A DNA stretch of 64,000 nucleotides from NCBI RefSeq assembly GCF_003987225.1, contig NZ_PIPX01000001.1, positions 620,001-684,000 of the forward strand. Reading direction: 5' to 3'. This stretch comes from Pseudidiomarina homiensis. Its GTDB lineage: Bacteria > Pseudomonadota > Gammaproteobacteria > Enterobacterales > Alteromonadaceae. The stretch's first letter is position 1. Every line of letters begins with the position of its first letter. Of the stretch, positions 1-9,040 are shown piece after piece. Made by a program: the position numbers and the translations under genes. The notes below the pieces were generated by a model. That model searched no databases and was not told the DNA's origin. It saw only the letters and a list, made by a program, of their open reading frames with translations.

Positions 1-268
1 GGTTATGGCGTTGTGCTTCGGTCAACATTGCTGGAGTAATGTCCATACCGAGATAATGACCACCCAACTGAGAAAGTTTCTCCTGGTGATGTGCTGGGCC
101 ACAACCAAGATCAAGTAGCATAGATTCGGCTGCTACTAAAGGACTTAAACGTTGTAATAATGCGTCGGCAATACCACGCTGCAGTCGATCGTAATGGGTA
201 TAGGTGCGCGCAGCGCGGGCAAAATAACGAGCGACCCGTTGTTTATCGTAGAGACTGGTAGCTTTCAC
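1..268 (-). CDS. bioC: BioC, malonyl-ACP O-methyltransferase (partial, 3' end outside window)
   Basis: Methylates the free carboxyl of malonyl-ACP with SAM so that fatty-acid synthesis can build the pimeloyl chain of biotin. Only about 89 N-terminal residues are present; the rest lies beyond the left edge. The SAM-binding motif I reads LLDLGCGPAHH near residue 50, followed by GMDITPAML. The chosen start is GTG at 266-268, whose last bases overlap the bioF stop (GTGA), the usual sign of translational coupling. It is the third gene of bioBFC and is expected to follow the bioB promoter. Family assignment rests on the methyltransferase motif and on its place behind bioF. Confidence 0.88.
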   Translation of the reverse strand, partial: MKATSLYDKQRVARYFARAARTYTHYDRLQRGIADALLQRLSPLVAAESMLLDLGCGPAHHQEKLSQLGGHYLGMDITPAMLTEAQRHN

Positions 269-1437
269 GTCGCAAACTCTGCAAAACTGCGCTGCAATGC
301 CTGCACAAGCTGGCGTATGTCTTTTTCATGATGTGCCGCTGTTAGCGTTAGACGTAAACGGGCCGTCCCCTCTGGCACCGTCGGAGGCCGAATGGCACTA
401 CACCAAATACCCGCTTCACGCAGTCGTTGACTCATATGTAATGCTGCGCCATCACTACCAATACGTAACGTTTGGATGGCATGGCGCGATGAACACAGCG
501 GCAGACCTGCCGCTTGAGAGAGTTGCTGAAAGTACGCAACATTGGCGGCGAGCTTACTGCGTAAGTCGCTTCCCTCTGCACTGATAATAATTTCAACCGC
601 AGCTTTAATTGCCGACGCTTGTGCTGGCGGCATCGCGGTCGAATAAATAAGTTCCGGACAGTAGTTCACTAAATAATCAGCGCTAGCATCATCGGTCGCA
701 ACAGCACCACCCGCGACGCCACAGGCCTTGCCAAAGGCTAAACTGATGAGGCCAACTTGTGCGACGGAGAAGTCTGCCGCTACGCTGCGCCCAGCGTCAC
801 CACAGACTCCGAAACCATGCGCATCATCAAGCATGACATCACCATGACCCGACGTATCAAGTAGGCTGACCAAAGCATCGTTGGTCAGCGCATCCCCATC
901 CATACTAAAAATTGATTCGCTTATCAGTAGTGCGCTTTCAGGCTGCTTTTTCAACCAGCGCTCAGCAGTAGCAAAATCATTGTGTTGAAAGCGGCGCCAG
1001 CGTTGGCCACTGTGCTTTGCACCTTGCAGTAGAGAAGCATGTGCCAACCGATCAAGATAAAGATGGTTATACAATGGCCCAAGCGTCGTCAGCACACCCA
1101 CGTTTGCCGCAAATGCAGAGTTAAAGAGAAGCACTCTGGGACGCTGCAAAACCTCACTGAGCAGTGCGCATAATTCGGCATGATGTTCCGTATAGCCAGT
1201 CACCAGCGCCGAAGCGCCCGCTCCTGCCGCTACGGCTTGCGCATAAGCGTCAAGCACCTTGGGGTGTCGACCTAAGCCCAAATAGTCATTACTGGAGAAC
1301 TGCAAATACTTGGTTCCAGCAACAGCTATTTGAGTGCTTGATAATGGTGTAACCGACTGTAATAGCCGAGTTCGATCTTGCTCGGCACGTTGCTTCAGCT
1401 GTTTTGCCATCGCCACCATCACTGACTTTTGCAGCAT
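265..1437 (-). CDS. bioF: BioF, 8-amino-7-oxononanoate synthase
   Basis: PLP enzyme that condenses pimeloyl-ACP or pimeloyl-CoA with alanine to give KAPA, the first ring-forming step of biotin synthesis. The 390 residues match the family length. Visible marks are the DDAHGFG motif (Asp205, His207), which contacts the cofactor, and the PLP lysine in AFGKACGVAGG (Lys237). The ATG at 1437 follows the bioB stop by 14 bases with only a weak ribosome site, so translation may depend on coupling to bioB. Its stop overlaps the GTG of bioC. A start a few codons downstream (the Met codons at residues 7 and 10) cannot be excluded. Confidence 0.95.
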   Translation of the reverse strand: MLQKSVMVAMAKQLKQRAEQDRTRLLQSVTPLSSTQIAVAGTKYLQFSSNDYLGLGRHPKVLDAYAQAVAAGAGASALVTGYTEHHAELCALLSEVLQRPRVLLFNSAFAANVGVLTTLGPLYNHLYLDRLAHASLLQGAKHSGQRWRRFQHNDFATAERWLKKQPESALLISESIFSMDGDALTNDALVSLLDTSGHGDVMLDDAHGFGVCGDAGRSVAADFSVAQVGLISLAFGKACGVAGGAVATDDASADYLVNYCPELIYSTAMPPAQASAIKAAVEIIISAEGSDLRSKLAANVAYFQQLSQAAGLPLCSSRHAIQTLRIGSDGAALHMSQRLREAGIWCSAIRPPTVPEGTARLRLTLTAAHHEKDIRQLVQALQRSFAEFAT

Positions 1438-1451
1438 AAGTAACGGCTCGA

Positions 1452-2495
1452 TTAACTAACTTCGTAATAACGCACAGGCTGAGCCTGCTCTTGTATAGCA
1501 TCTTCGATAACGGCCTCGTGGACATCATCACTGTAACCATCATGTTGCAGCGGTTCGATACCTAAACGCGTGAACAACAGCTGATCTTTGTCGGCTTCAG
1601 GATTCGGTGTGGTTAATAAACGTTCACCATAAAAAATAGAGTTAGCGCCGGCAAAAAAGCACATCGCTTGTAGCTCATCGCTCATGGTTTCGCGACCTGC
1701 GCTCAAACGGACAAAGGACGTCGGCATAATAATACGTGCGACGGCAATGGTACGTACAAACTCGAACGGGTCCATGTCATCAAGTTCTGCGAATGGTGTA
1801 CCCTTGACCTTAACCAACATATTCACCGGCACGCTTTCTGGATGCTTCGGAAGGTTCGCTAGTTGTTGCAATAAACCGGCACGATCCGCGCGGCTCTCGC
1901 CCATACCAACGATGCCTCCAGCACAAACTTTCATTCCTGCATCACGGACATTACTCAGTGTTTGTAAGCGATCGTGGTAGGTGCGTGTACTGATGATCTC
2001 GCCATAAAACTCCGGCGATGTATCAAGGTTGTGATTGTAATAATCAAGACCAGCTTGCTGCAGCGCTTGCGCTTGCTCCGCTGACAGCATTCCCAAGGTC
2101 ATACACGTCTCAAGGCCAAGTTCTTTCACGCCTTTGATCATTTCGATAACGTAAGGCATATCGCGATCTTTGGGATTACGCCATGCCGCCCCCATACAAA
2201 ATCGACTGGCACCTTGCGCTTTCGCTGCCTCGGCTTCGCGTAATACTTTCTCAACCGCCATCAAGCGCTCCCGATCAACACCAGTATGGTAATGCGCACT
2301 TTGCGGGCAGTACTTACAGTCTTCAGGGCAGGCCCCGGTTTTGATTGACAACAAGGTACTCACTTGCACTTTATTACTGTCGAAATGTTGCCGATGAACT
2401 TGTTGCGCTTGAAACAATAAATCATTCATCGGTAGCGCAAATAGCGCTTCAATTTCTTCACGTTGCCAATCATGGCGTAAGCTAGCTGTTGTCAT
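1452..2495 (-). CDS. bioB: BioB, biotin synthase
   Basis: Radical-SAM enzyme that inserts sulfur into dethiobiotin, the last step of biotin synthesis. The radical-SAM cluster cysteines are in the CxxxCxxC motif [13 protein letters not shown] (Cys56, Cys60, Cys63). Further family segments such as [13 protein letters not shown] and the GGIVGMGES stretch are intact. At 347 residues it is full length. It is the first gene of the leftward bioBFC operon. Its promoter (TTGACA at -35, TATGCT at -10) lies in the bioA-bioB gap and overlaps a BirA-like palindrome, so repression by biotin-loaded BirA is expected. Confidence 0.97.
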   Translation of the reverse strand: MTTASLRHDWQREEIEALFALPMNDLLFQAQQVHRQHFDSNKVQVSTLLSIKTGACPEDCKYCPQSAHYHTGVDRERLMAVEKVLREAEAAKAQGASRFCMGAAWRNPKDRDMPYVIEMIKGVKELGLETCMTLGMLSAEQAQALQQAGLDYYNHNLDTSPEFYGEIISTRTYHDRLQTLSNVRDAGMKVCAGGIVGMGESRADRAGLLQQLANLPKHPESVPVNMLVKVKGTPFAELDDMDPFEFVRTIAVARIIMPTSFVRLSAGRETMSDELQAMCFFAGANSIFYGERLLTTPNPEADKDQLLFTRLGIEPLQHDGYSDDVHEAVIEDAIQEQAQPVRYYEVS

Positions 2496-2548
2496 GGGTC
2501 AATTCCAATTTTTTGCGTCGAGCGTTGTTGAAGTTTTTATGCTCGAGA

Positions 2549-2576
2549 AGCATACCTTGATCAGGTAGACTGTCAA
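2549..2576 (-). promoter_or_regulatory. Sigma-70 promoter of bioBFC
   Basis: Reading leftward, a perfect -35 hexamer TTGACA (2571-2576) is followed by a 16-base spacer and a -10 hexamer TATGCT (2549-2554). It points at bioB, whose ATG is 54 bases downstream of the -10 box. The -35 box sits inside the left half of the candidate BirA operator. Confidence 0.7.
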
Positions 2577-2602
2577 CTTATTGCACCCACTTAAATTAAC
2601 GA
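2570..2602. promoter_or_regulatory. Candidate BirA (biotin repressor) operator
   Basis: Half-sites CTGTCAAC (2570-2577) and ATTAACGA (2595-2602) are separated by 17 bases. This is the geometry of known BirA operators (TTGTAAAC, 16 or 17 bases, GTTTACAA). Each half is degenerate, roughly two thirds of the consensus, so the call rests on spacing, on its place between bioA and bioB, and on its overlap with the bioB -35 box. BirA itself is not in the window. Confidence 0.5.
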
Positions 2603-2615
2603 CTGATTACTTTTT

Positions 2616-3896
2616 ATGCAAATCACTGATTTAGATTTTGACCGCACGCATATTTGGCATCCCTATACGTCTCTCAAGGAGCCGCTGCCCGTTTACCCTG
2701 TAGCGAGTGCGCGTGGCTGTGAAATTGTCTTAGCTGATGGACGCCGTTTAGTCGACGGCATGTCATCATGGTGGGCAGCGATCCATGGCTACAATCATCC
2801 CCATCTGAATGCTGCGATCCATGCCCAAACTGAACAGATGAGTCATGTGATGTTTGGCGGGCTTACCCACCAGCCAGCAGTTGATCTCTGTCGCCGCTTG
2901 CTCAAGCATGCCCCGGCCTCGTTGCAGCACGTCTTTCTTGCCGACTCAGGTTCGGTCGCGGTAGAGGTAGCGATCAAAATGGCGGTGCAGTACTGGGCCG
3001 CCCGCGAACAGCCACAAAAGAATCGCATGGCGACGATTCGTGGGGGCTATCACGGCGATACCTTTGCTGCCATGTCGGTGTGTGATCCGGTCAATGGCAT
3101 GCATACCCTATTCCGCGGCAGCTTGCGTGAACAACTTTTTGCGCCCATACCGACGGTGTCTCCTGAGCAAACCTGGCAGCCTGAAACGCTACAACCGCTG
3201 CGCGAGCTTATTGAGCAACATCACCACGAACTCGCTGCATTAATTTTAGAGCCTATCGTTCAAGGTGCAGGCGGTATGCGGTTTTACCATCCTGAGTATT
3301 TGCGTGGCGCGAAAGAACTCTGCGAAGCTTTCGACGTGTTGCTTATCGCCGATGAGATCGCCACTGGCTTTGGCCGTACCGGCCGTTGGTTTGCCTGTGA
3401 ACACGCTGACATTGCGCCGGATATCATGTGCCTTGGCAAAGCTCTGACCGGCGGCTACATGACCCAAGCGGCGGTTCTCGCCAGTGCTGATGTAGGCGCC
3501 ACCATAAGCGACGGACCGGCTGGTGGAACCTTTATGCACGGCCCTACCTTTATGGGAAACCCGCTGGCCTGTGCGGTGGCTAATGCCAGTCTCGACCTCC
3601 TTGAGCAAAACCAATGGTCTACACAGGTGACAGCGATTGCTGCACAACTTGAGCAAGAACTACGCTCATTAGCGAGTTTGCCTAGCGTCGCAGACGTGCG
3701 GTGCTTCGGCGCGATTGGTGTGGTTGAGATGCGAAAGCCGGTCGATGTAGCTGTCGCTCAACAAGCATTTGTCAAAGCTGGAGTATGGATCCGCCCGTTT
3801 GGCAAACTGGTGTATTTAATGCCGCCATACATTATTCGCCCCGAACAGCTCAAAAAACTCACACAAGCGGTTGCAGATCTGGCGCACAAGGCATGA
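2616..3896 (+). CDS. bioA: BioA, adenosylmethionine-8-amino-7-oxononanoate aminotransferase
   Basis: Transfers the amino group of SAM to KAPA, giving diaminopelargonate in biotin synthesis. Class III aminotransferase marks are clear: [13 protein letters not shown] near residue 51 (substrate pocket tryptophans), the PLP aspartate in [14 protein letters not shown] (Asp246), and the Schiff-base lysine in [11 protein letters not shown] (Lys275). The 426 residues match the family length. The gene diverges from bioBFC across a 120-base gap that holds the bioB promoter and the candidate BirA operator, as in the classic enteric layout. No good rightward promoter stands out in that gap. Confidence 0.96.
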   Translation: MQITDLDFDRTHIWHPYTSLKEPLPVYPVASARGCEIVLADGRRLVDGMSSWWAAIHGYNHPHLNAAIHAQTEQMSHVMFGGLTHQPAVDLCRRLLKHAPASLQHVFLADSGSVAVEVAIKMAVQYWAAREQPQKNRMATIRGGYHGDTFAAMSVCDPVNGMHTLFRGSLREQLFAPIPTVSPEQTWQPETLQPLRELIEQHHHELAALILEPIVQGAGGMRFYHPEYLRGAKELCEAFDVLLIADEIATGFGRTGRWFACEHADIAPDIMCLGKALTGGYMTQAAVLASADVGATISDGPAGGTFMHGPTFMGNPLACAVANASLDLLEQNQWSTQVTAIAAQLEQELRSLASLPSVADVRCFGAIGVVEMRKPVDVAVAQQAFVKAGVWIRPFGKLVYLMPPYIIRPEQLKKLTQAVADLAHKA

Positions 3897-3912
3897 TTTC
3901 AGTGATTTTCGC

Positions 3913-3940
3913 TTGAGTCTTCGACAAAGCAAGGTAACAT
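3913..3940 (+). promoter_or_regulatory. Candidate sigma-70 promoter of asnS
   Basis: TTGAGT (3913-3918), a 16-base spacer and TAACAT (3935-3940) lie 45 bases upstream of the asnS ATG in the gap after bioA. Both boxes are reasonable but not perfect matches. Confidence 0.45.
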
Positions 3941-3985
3941 AGACGCTCATTTTTTTGATTGGTGTTTATACGGAGTTTAAGACGT

Positions 3986-5386
3986 ATGTCCTTCGCAACA
4001 GTTGTCGATGTATTAGCGGGTAAAATCGCTGTTGGTGAACAAACCACAGTCCGCGGTTGGGTACGCACCCGCCGCGACTCAAAAGCAGGTATTTCGTTCA
4101 TCAACATTCATGATGGTTCATGCTTTGATCCCATTCAAGCAGTCGTACCGAATGAACTCGACAATTACGATAGTGAAGTCTTAAAACTCACCACCGGCGC
4201 TAGCGTTGCGATTACCGGTACGGTCGCTGAATCGGCGGGTAAAGGGCAAGCGTACGAGCTACAGGCGACCAAAGTTGAAGTGTTTGGCTTAGTTGAAGAT
4301 CCTGACACCTATCCGATGTCGCCGAAACCGCACTCCATGGAATATTTGCGTGAATACGCGCATCTGCGTCCACGCACCAATGTTACCGGCGCGGTGATGC
4401 GCGTGCGCAACTGTTTAGCGCAAGCAATCCACCGTTTCTTCCACGAGCGCGGCTACATGTGGGTAGCGACCCCTATCCTAACCGCATCTGACGCGGAAGG
4501 TGCGGGCGAGATGTTTCGCGTGTCCACGTTGGATATGATGAACCTTCCACATAACGAGCAAGGTGCTGTTGATTACAGCAAAGACTTTTTCGGCAAAGAG
4601 TCATTCTTGACGGTTTCGGGTCAGTTAAACGTTGAAACCTATGCCTGTGCTTTGTCGAAAGTGTATACCTTTGGCCCAACATTTCGTGCGGAAAACTCAA
4701 ACACCAGTCGTCACCTTGCTGAGTTTTGGATGGTTGAGCCAGAATTGGCATTCGCTGATTTGAACGACATTGCCTATCTTGCCGAGGACATGCTGAAATA
4801 CTGCATTAATGCTGTACTCGATGAGCGTGCCGATGACATGGCGTTTTTCCAACAACGAATTGATAAAGGCGTCTTAGATCGCCTTAACCATGTTGTAAGT
4901 AACAAGTTTGTGCATATGGACTACACCGACGCGGTCGAAATTTTGCAAAACTGTGGCAAGAAGTTCGAATTCCCCGTCGAATGGGGTACCGATTTGCAAT
5001 CTGAGCATGAGCGTTATTTAGCTGAAGAGCACGTTGGCGCGCCAATTGTCTTGAAGAACTATCCAAAAGACATCAAGGCCTTCTACATGCGTCAGAATGA
5101 CGATGGCAAGACGGTTGCCGCAATGGATATCTTAGCCCCTGGCATTGGCGAAATCATTGGTGGTAGCGCCCGTGAAGAGCGTTTAGACAAGCTCGATACA
5201 CGCATGGAAGAAATGGGACTACCCGTTGAGCATTATGGTTGGTACCGCGACCTACGGCGTTACGGCACCGTTCCTCATGCCGGTTTTGGTCTTGGTTTCG
5301 AGCGGCTCGTCACTTACGTCACCGGAATGACCAATATTCGCGATGTGATTCCATTTCCACGCGCACCGAAAAACCTCGAGTTTTAA
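3986..5386 (+). CDS. asnS: AsnS, asparaginyl-tRNA synthetase
   Basis: Charges tRNA-Asn with asparagine; cytoplasmic class IIb synthetase. The 466 residues equal the E. coli enzyme. An N-terminal OB-fold anticodon-binding domain (roughly residues 15-100, with [12 protein letters not shown]) is followed by the class II core with motif 2 [16 protein letters not shown] and motif 3 [13 protein letters not shown] chose the ATG at 3986, preceded by CGGAG ten bases upstream; a longer reading from 3959 would add nine residues that lack family support. It appears monocistronic, with a terminator directly after the stop. Confidence 0.97.
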   Translation: MSFATVVDVLAGKIAVGEQTTVRGWVRTRRDSKAGISFINIHDGSCFDPIQAVVPNELDNYDSEVLKLTTGASVAITGTVAESAGKGQAYELQATKVEVFGLVEDPDTYPMSPKPHSMEYLREYAHLRPRTNVTGAVMRVRNCLAQAIHRFFHERGYMWVATPILTASDAEGAGEMFRVSTLDMMNLPHNEQGAVDYSKDFFGKESFLTVSGQLNVETYACALSKVYTFGPTFRAENSNTSRHLAEFWMVEPELAFADLNDIAYLAEDMLKYCINAVLDERADDMAFFQQRIDKGVLDRLNHVVSNKFVHMDYTDAVEILQNCGKKFEFPVEWGTDLQSEHERYLAEEHVGAPIVLKNYPKDIKAFYMRQNDDGKTVAAMDILAPGIGEIIGGSAREERLDKLDTRMEEMGLPVEHYGWYRDLRRYGTVPHAGFGLGFERLVTYVTGMTNIRDVIPFPRAPKNLEF

Positions 5387-5390
5387 TGCA

Positions 5391-5939
5391 TCAGCCATCG
5401 CTGAATTTATCAGCGATGGCTTTTTCCGGTTTAATTGGCGTTGGCACGGCTGGCGTACCAACATAAAGAAATCCCACGATTGCATCCTCAGACTTGGCTC
5501 CCAACGCAGTTGCTACCGAAGCATCCTCGGCGAACCAACCGGTTCTCCAAATGGCACCAAGTCCCTGCGCAAAAGCAGCCTGCTGCATAAGTAATGTCGC
5601 ACAGGCTGCACTGGCGAACTGTTCATCCCGTGGTACCTTTTCATGCACCTGATAGTCAAGTAAGCAGGCGATAACCATCGGTGCCCGCAACGGTAATTGA
5701 CTCGCTTGCACACAAGCCTCTTCGCTTAGGCCTTTGGCTTGTGCGGCTGCTTGAAAGATACTCCCCAAATGTTGGCGGCGTACGCCCTGAAACACCACAA
5801 ATTGATAAGGCATCAATGCCATGTGATCAGGTGCTCGCGCAGCAGCTTTTTGCATGATCTCAAATTGCTCTGGATTGGGGCCAGGCTCGATGAGACGTGG
5901 CATGGACGAACGGGTTGTTAAGAGTTCAAGCGCCTGCAT
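5391..5939 (-). CDS. ydjA: YdjA-like nitroreductase family protein
   Basis: Small FMN-dependent NAD(P)H oxidoreductase of the nitroreductase fold. The 182 residues match the YdjA subgroup. Family features are RSSMPRL near the N-terminus (flavin phosphate contact), ARAPDHMALMPYQFVVF in the middle, and a Gly-rich C-terminal block with GLGAIWRTGWFAED and GFLYVGTP. The physiological substrate of this subgroup is not well defined. It is a single gene, convergent with asnS, and its final ten or so codons double as the asnS terminator hairpin. Its start region faces sppA across a 145-base gap. Confidence 0.88.
   Translation of the reverse strand: MQALELLTTRSSMPRLIEPGPNPEQFEIMQKAAARAPDHMALMPYQFVVFQGVRRQHLGSIFQAAAQAKGLSEEACVQASQLPLRAPMVIACLLDYQVHEKVPRDEQFASAACATLLMQQAAFAQGLGAIWRTGWFAEDASVATALGAKSEDAIVGFLYVGTPAVPTPIKPEKAIADKFSDG
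5393..5425 (+). terminator. Intrinsic terminator of asnS, inside the 3' end of the convergent gene
   Basis: A perfect 12-base stem AGCCATCGCTGA (5393-5404) and TCAGCGATGGCT (5410-5421) with a five-base loop is followed by a run of T to 5425. It begins seven bases after the asnS stop codon and lies within the last codons of the oppositely oriented nitroreductase gene. Confidence 0.88.
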
Positions 5940-6084
5940 GGTCGTGTTATCTATCCTTTAAGTGAAGCATGTCGCTAGCTTAGCAAAGGATCATGCTCTG
6001 TTACATTGTCAGGCTAGTTTATTTCATAAATGTTCAGTATTCTTCATCATTAACTAAATTACGAACTCGCAAAGGTGCTGACAC

Positions 6085-7944
6085 ATGAGTGGTATCGCTA
6101 ACGTCTTTAAGAAACTTTTCGGTCTGATTAATGGTATCCGAAAGGTTCTTTTAAATGTCATCTTTTTTCTTCTTCTCTTTTTGGCTGTTGCGATTTTAAT
6201 CGCTGATGACGAGCCAGTTATGGTGCCTGACAACGGTGTCTTAGTTGTACAGCTCGAAGGAGTATTAGTTGAAGAAGAAACTTGGGTTGATCCTATGGAT
6301 CGTTTCTTCAATGACGCACTAGGTTCGCCTAGCACCCCACCCGAAACATTATTGAGCGACGTTGTCGACAGCATTGAGCGCTCGGCGAATGATAAACGCA
6401 TTAGCGGCATTTACCTTGATTTACGTAACTTTGCTGGTGGCGGTTTAAATAAAATGCAGCAAGTTGCCGATGCGTTGCTGCGTTTCCGTGAATCTGGCAA
6501 GCCAGTTTACAGTTATGGTGATTATTACACGCAGTCACAATATTTTTTGGCGGCACACGGTGACGGCATCTATTTAAATCCGCTTGGCGCAATGATGTTC
6601 GAAGGGATGGGCGGCTACCGCTTGTACTTCAAAGACCTGCTCGCGAAGCTAAAAGTCAGTACCCATGTATTTAAAGTTGGCGCCTATAAATCAGCGGTCG
6701 AACCCTACACTCGCAATGACATGTCAGAGCAAGCACGTGAAGCGAATGCGCAACTTTATGATGCGCTATGGCAAACCTTCGTCACACGTGTTGAACAGCA
6801 ACGTGACATTGATCCACGTCTACTAAGCGGCACGATTGATGACTTCCAAGCGATGTTGGCTGAAAATAATCAAGATATGGCCCAAGTAGCGCTCGAAGGG
6901 GGACTTGTTGATCAGTTAATGACACGTGAAGCGTTCCGTACGCAAATGATCAACCTTACAGGTCTTGACGAAGATGAGAAGAGCTGGCGTCGCATCAACC
7001 ACCATAATTACCTTGACGCAAAAGCGATGCAACTTGAACTCGCTAGCGACGAAGATTCGGCTACCGATGAAATCGCCGTTGTCGTCGCCCGTGGTGTTAT
7101 TGTCGATGGCTTCCAGAAGCCCGGTAACGTTGGTGGCGACAGCACTGCTGAATTGTTGCGTCGAGCACGATTGAATGACAATACCAAAGCCGTCGTATTG
7201 CGCATTGACAGTCCGGGCGGTAGCGGTTTTGCTTCAGAAGTCATCCGTCAAGAAGTTTTGGAATTACAAGAAGCTGGTATTCCGGTGATTGCTTCAATGT
7301 CATCAGTCGCTGCCTCTGGCGGCTACTGGATCGCCGCCAGTGCTGATCAAATTTGGGCCACTCCGACCACCATCACCGGTTCGATCGGGGTATTCGGTAT
7401 GTTCTTCACTATCGAAGATTCACTTGCTCATATTGGCGTCTACAATGACGGCTACCACACCACTGAAATGCCAGTGATGGATATTACTCGTCCACTTCCA
7501 GAGGAAGCCAAAGTCGTCGTGCAAAGCTCGATCGAGAAGTTTTATCGCGACTTTGTCACTATGGTTGCCGACAGCCGTGGCATGACCTATGACCAAGTTC
7601 ATGCCGTCGCCCAGGGCCGTGTATGGACCGGTGCTAAAGCCCAAGAACTCGGTTTGGTGGATAATCTTGGCGACTTGGACGCTGCGTTAAACGCTGCCGC
7701 AGAGCTGGCGGGGATTAGCAACTACGAGGTGGTTACCGTTGAACCGGAACTGAGTGCACGCGAACGTTTCCTGCGCGACTTCTTTGGTCAGGCCGAAGTT
7801 TTCTTGCCAGCTTCCCCGACTACACGTACCATCGACCCGATTAAACAACAGCTGCAAGGTGTTTGGCGCGAAGTGCAGGTGGTATCCAAGTTCAATGACC
7901 CGCAAGGGGTTTATTTGTTGTGTGAACTCTGCCCAATGCCCTAG
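6085..7944 (+). CDS. sppA: SppA, signal peptide peptidase (protease IV, long form)
   Basis: Inner-membrane serine protease, with its active site in the periplasm, that degrades cleaved signal peptides. At 619 residues it is the long duplicated form. There is one membrane segment near residues 21-40, then two tandem S49 domains. The catalytic dyad is Lys202 in the N-terminal repeat (VFKVGAYKSAVEP) and Ser411 in the C-terminal repeat (SVAASGGYWIAA), with a following TGSIGVFG motif. It lies 27 bases ahead of ansA, an order also seen in enterobacteria, so the two are probably cotranscribed. Confidence 0.95.
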   Translation: MSGIANVFKKLFGLINGIRKVLLNVIFFLLLFLAVAILIADDEPVMVPDNGVLVVQLEGVLVEEETWVDPMDRFFNDALGSPSTPPETLLSDVVDSIERSANDKRISGIYLDLRNFAGGGLNKMQQVADALLRFRESGKPVYSYGDYYTQSQYFLAAHGDGIYLNPLGAMMFEGMGGYRLYFKDLLAKLKVSTHVFKVGAYKSAVEPYTRNDMSEQAREANAQLYDALWQTFVTRVEQQRDIDPRLLSGTIDDFQAMLAENNQDMAQVALEGGLVDQLMTREAFRTQMINLTGLDEDEKSWRRINHHNYLDAKAMQLELASDEDSATDEIAVVVARGVIVDGFQKPGNVGGDSTAELLRRARLNDNTKAVVLRIDSPGGSGFASEVIRQEVLELQEAGIPVIASMSSVAASGGYWIAASADQIWATPTTITGSIGVFGMFFTIEDSLAHIGVYNDGYHTTEMPVMDITRPLPEEAKVVVQSSIEKFYRDFVTMVADSRGMTYDQVHAVAQGRVWTGAKAQELGLVDNLGDLDAALNAAAELAGISNYEVVTVEPELSARERFLRDFFGQAEVFLPASPTTRTIDPIKQQLQGVWREVQVVSKFNDPQGVYLLCELCPMP

Positions 7945-7971
7945 CACCTCGATATTGGGTTTTATTTGGTT

Positions 7972-8988
7972 ATGACACAACAACGCAAGCGTATTTATGT
8001 GGCCTACACAGGCGGCACTATCGGTATGCAGAAATCGGCGCAGGGCTATGTTCCTGCGCCAGGTTTTTTAACGGCATGCGTGAATAAAATGCCGGAATTT
8101 TTCCGTGCCGAGATGCCCCACTTTGACATTCATGAATATCAGCCCTTGATGGATTCATCCGATATGTCGCCAGAAGACTGGCAGCGTATCGCTGACGATA
8201 TTCAGAACAATTACGCTGCTTATGACGGCTTTGTTATCCTGCACGGTACCGACACCATGGCATACACTGCGTCGGCACTGTCGTTTATGTTTGAGAATCT
8301 GGGCAAGCCAGTCATTATTACCGGTTCACAAATCCCGCTCGCCGAACTACGATCTGATGGCCAAACCAACCTGTTAAATGCGCTCTACATTGCGGCGAAT
8401 TACCCGATTCACGAAGTTGGTTTATTCTTCAATAACCGTTTATACCGTGGTAATCGTGCGACCAAAGCTGATGCCAATGGCTTCAATGCCTTTGAGTCAC
8501 CAAACTTTCGGCCATTGTTAGAGGCTGGCATTCAAATCAGTGTCAAAGCTGGCACCGTTAAACCTTTAGATACTGCACCTCTGCGGGTTGCGCCGGTAAC
8601 GCCGCAAGCAATTGGCGTACTTACGCTTTATCCCGGTATTTCGCCTGTTTTATTCGATCACTTACTGCAACAACCGGTGAAGGCTTTGATTATGCAAAGT
8701 TATGGAGTTGGTAATGCTCCGCAAAATCGCGCCCTACTCGAGAGCCTCGAACGCGGCGTTCAGGCTGGCGTCACGGTGCTAAATTGCACACAGTGTTTCA
8801 AAGGCAAGGTGAATATGGAAGGCTATGCAACAGGTAACGCCTTAGCTGAAATCGGTGTCATTAGCGGTTATGATATGACCATTGAAGCCGCATTAACAAA
8901 GCTGCATTACTTACTTTCACAAAAGCTCCCGCAGGCAGAACTTGAGCGCTGTTTACAGACTGATCTGCGCGGTGAACTTTCAGCGTAA
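7972..8988 (+). CDS. ansA: AnsA, cytoplasmic type I L-asparaginase
   Basis: Hydrolyses L-asparagine to aspartate and ammonia in the cytoplasm. The 338 residues equal E. coli AnsA and match it closely throughout. The nucleophile threonine is in AYTGGTIGMQ (Thr16), and the second active-site block is LHGTDTMAYTASALSF near residue 90. The ATG at 7972 is preferred over a TTG two codons upstream because it gives the family length and N-terminus. Downstream of sppA in a likely two-gene operon. Confidence 0.96.
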   Translation: MTQQRKRIYVAYTGGTIGMQKSAQGYVPAPGFLTACVNKMPEFFRAEMPHFDIHEYQPLMDSSDMSPEDWQRIADDIQNNYAAYDGFVILHGTDTMAYTASALSFMFENLGKPVIITGSQIPLAELRSDGQTNLLNALYIAANYPIHEVGLFFNNRLYRGNRATKADANGFNAFESPNFRPLLEAGIQISVKAGTVKPLDTAPLRVAPVTPQAIGVLTLYPGISPVLFDHLLQQPVKALIMQSYGVGNAPQNRALLESLERGVQAGVTVLNCTQCFKGKVNMEGYATGNALAEIGVISGYDMTIEAALTKLHYLLSQKLPQAELERCLQTDLRGELSA

Positions 8989-9040
8989 TTTCGTTATGCT
9001 TTTACGACTAATTTCAGAACAACAACGATAAGAATCAATT

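Noticed and set aside
297-584. Plus-strand frame opposite bioF
   Set aside because: Shadow of bioF codons, with no ribosome site or recognisable product.
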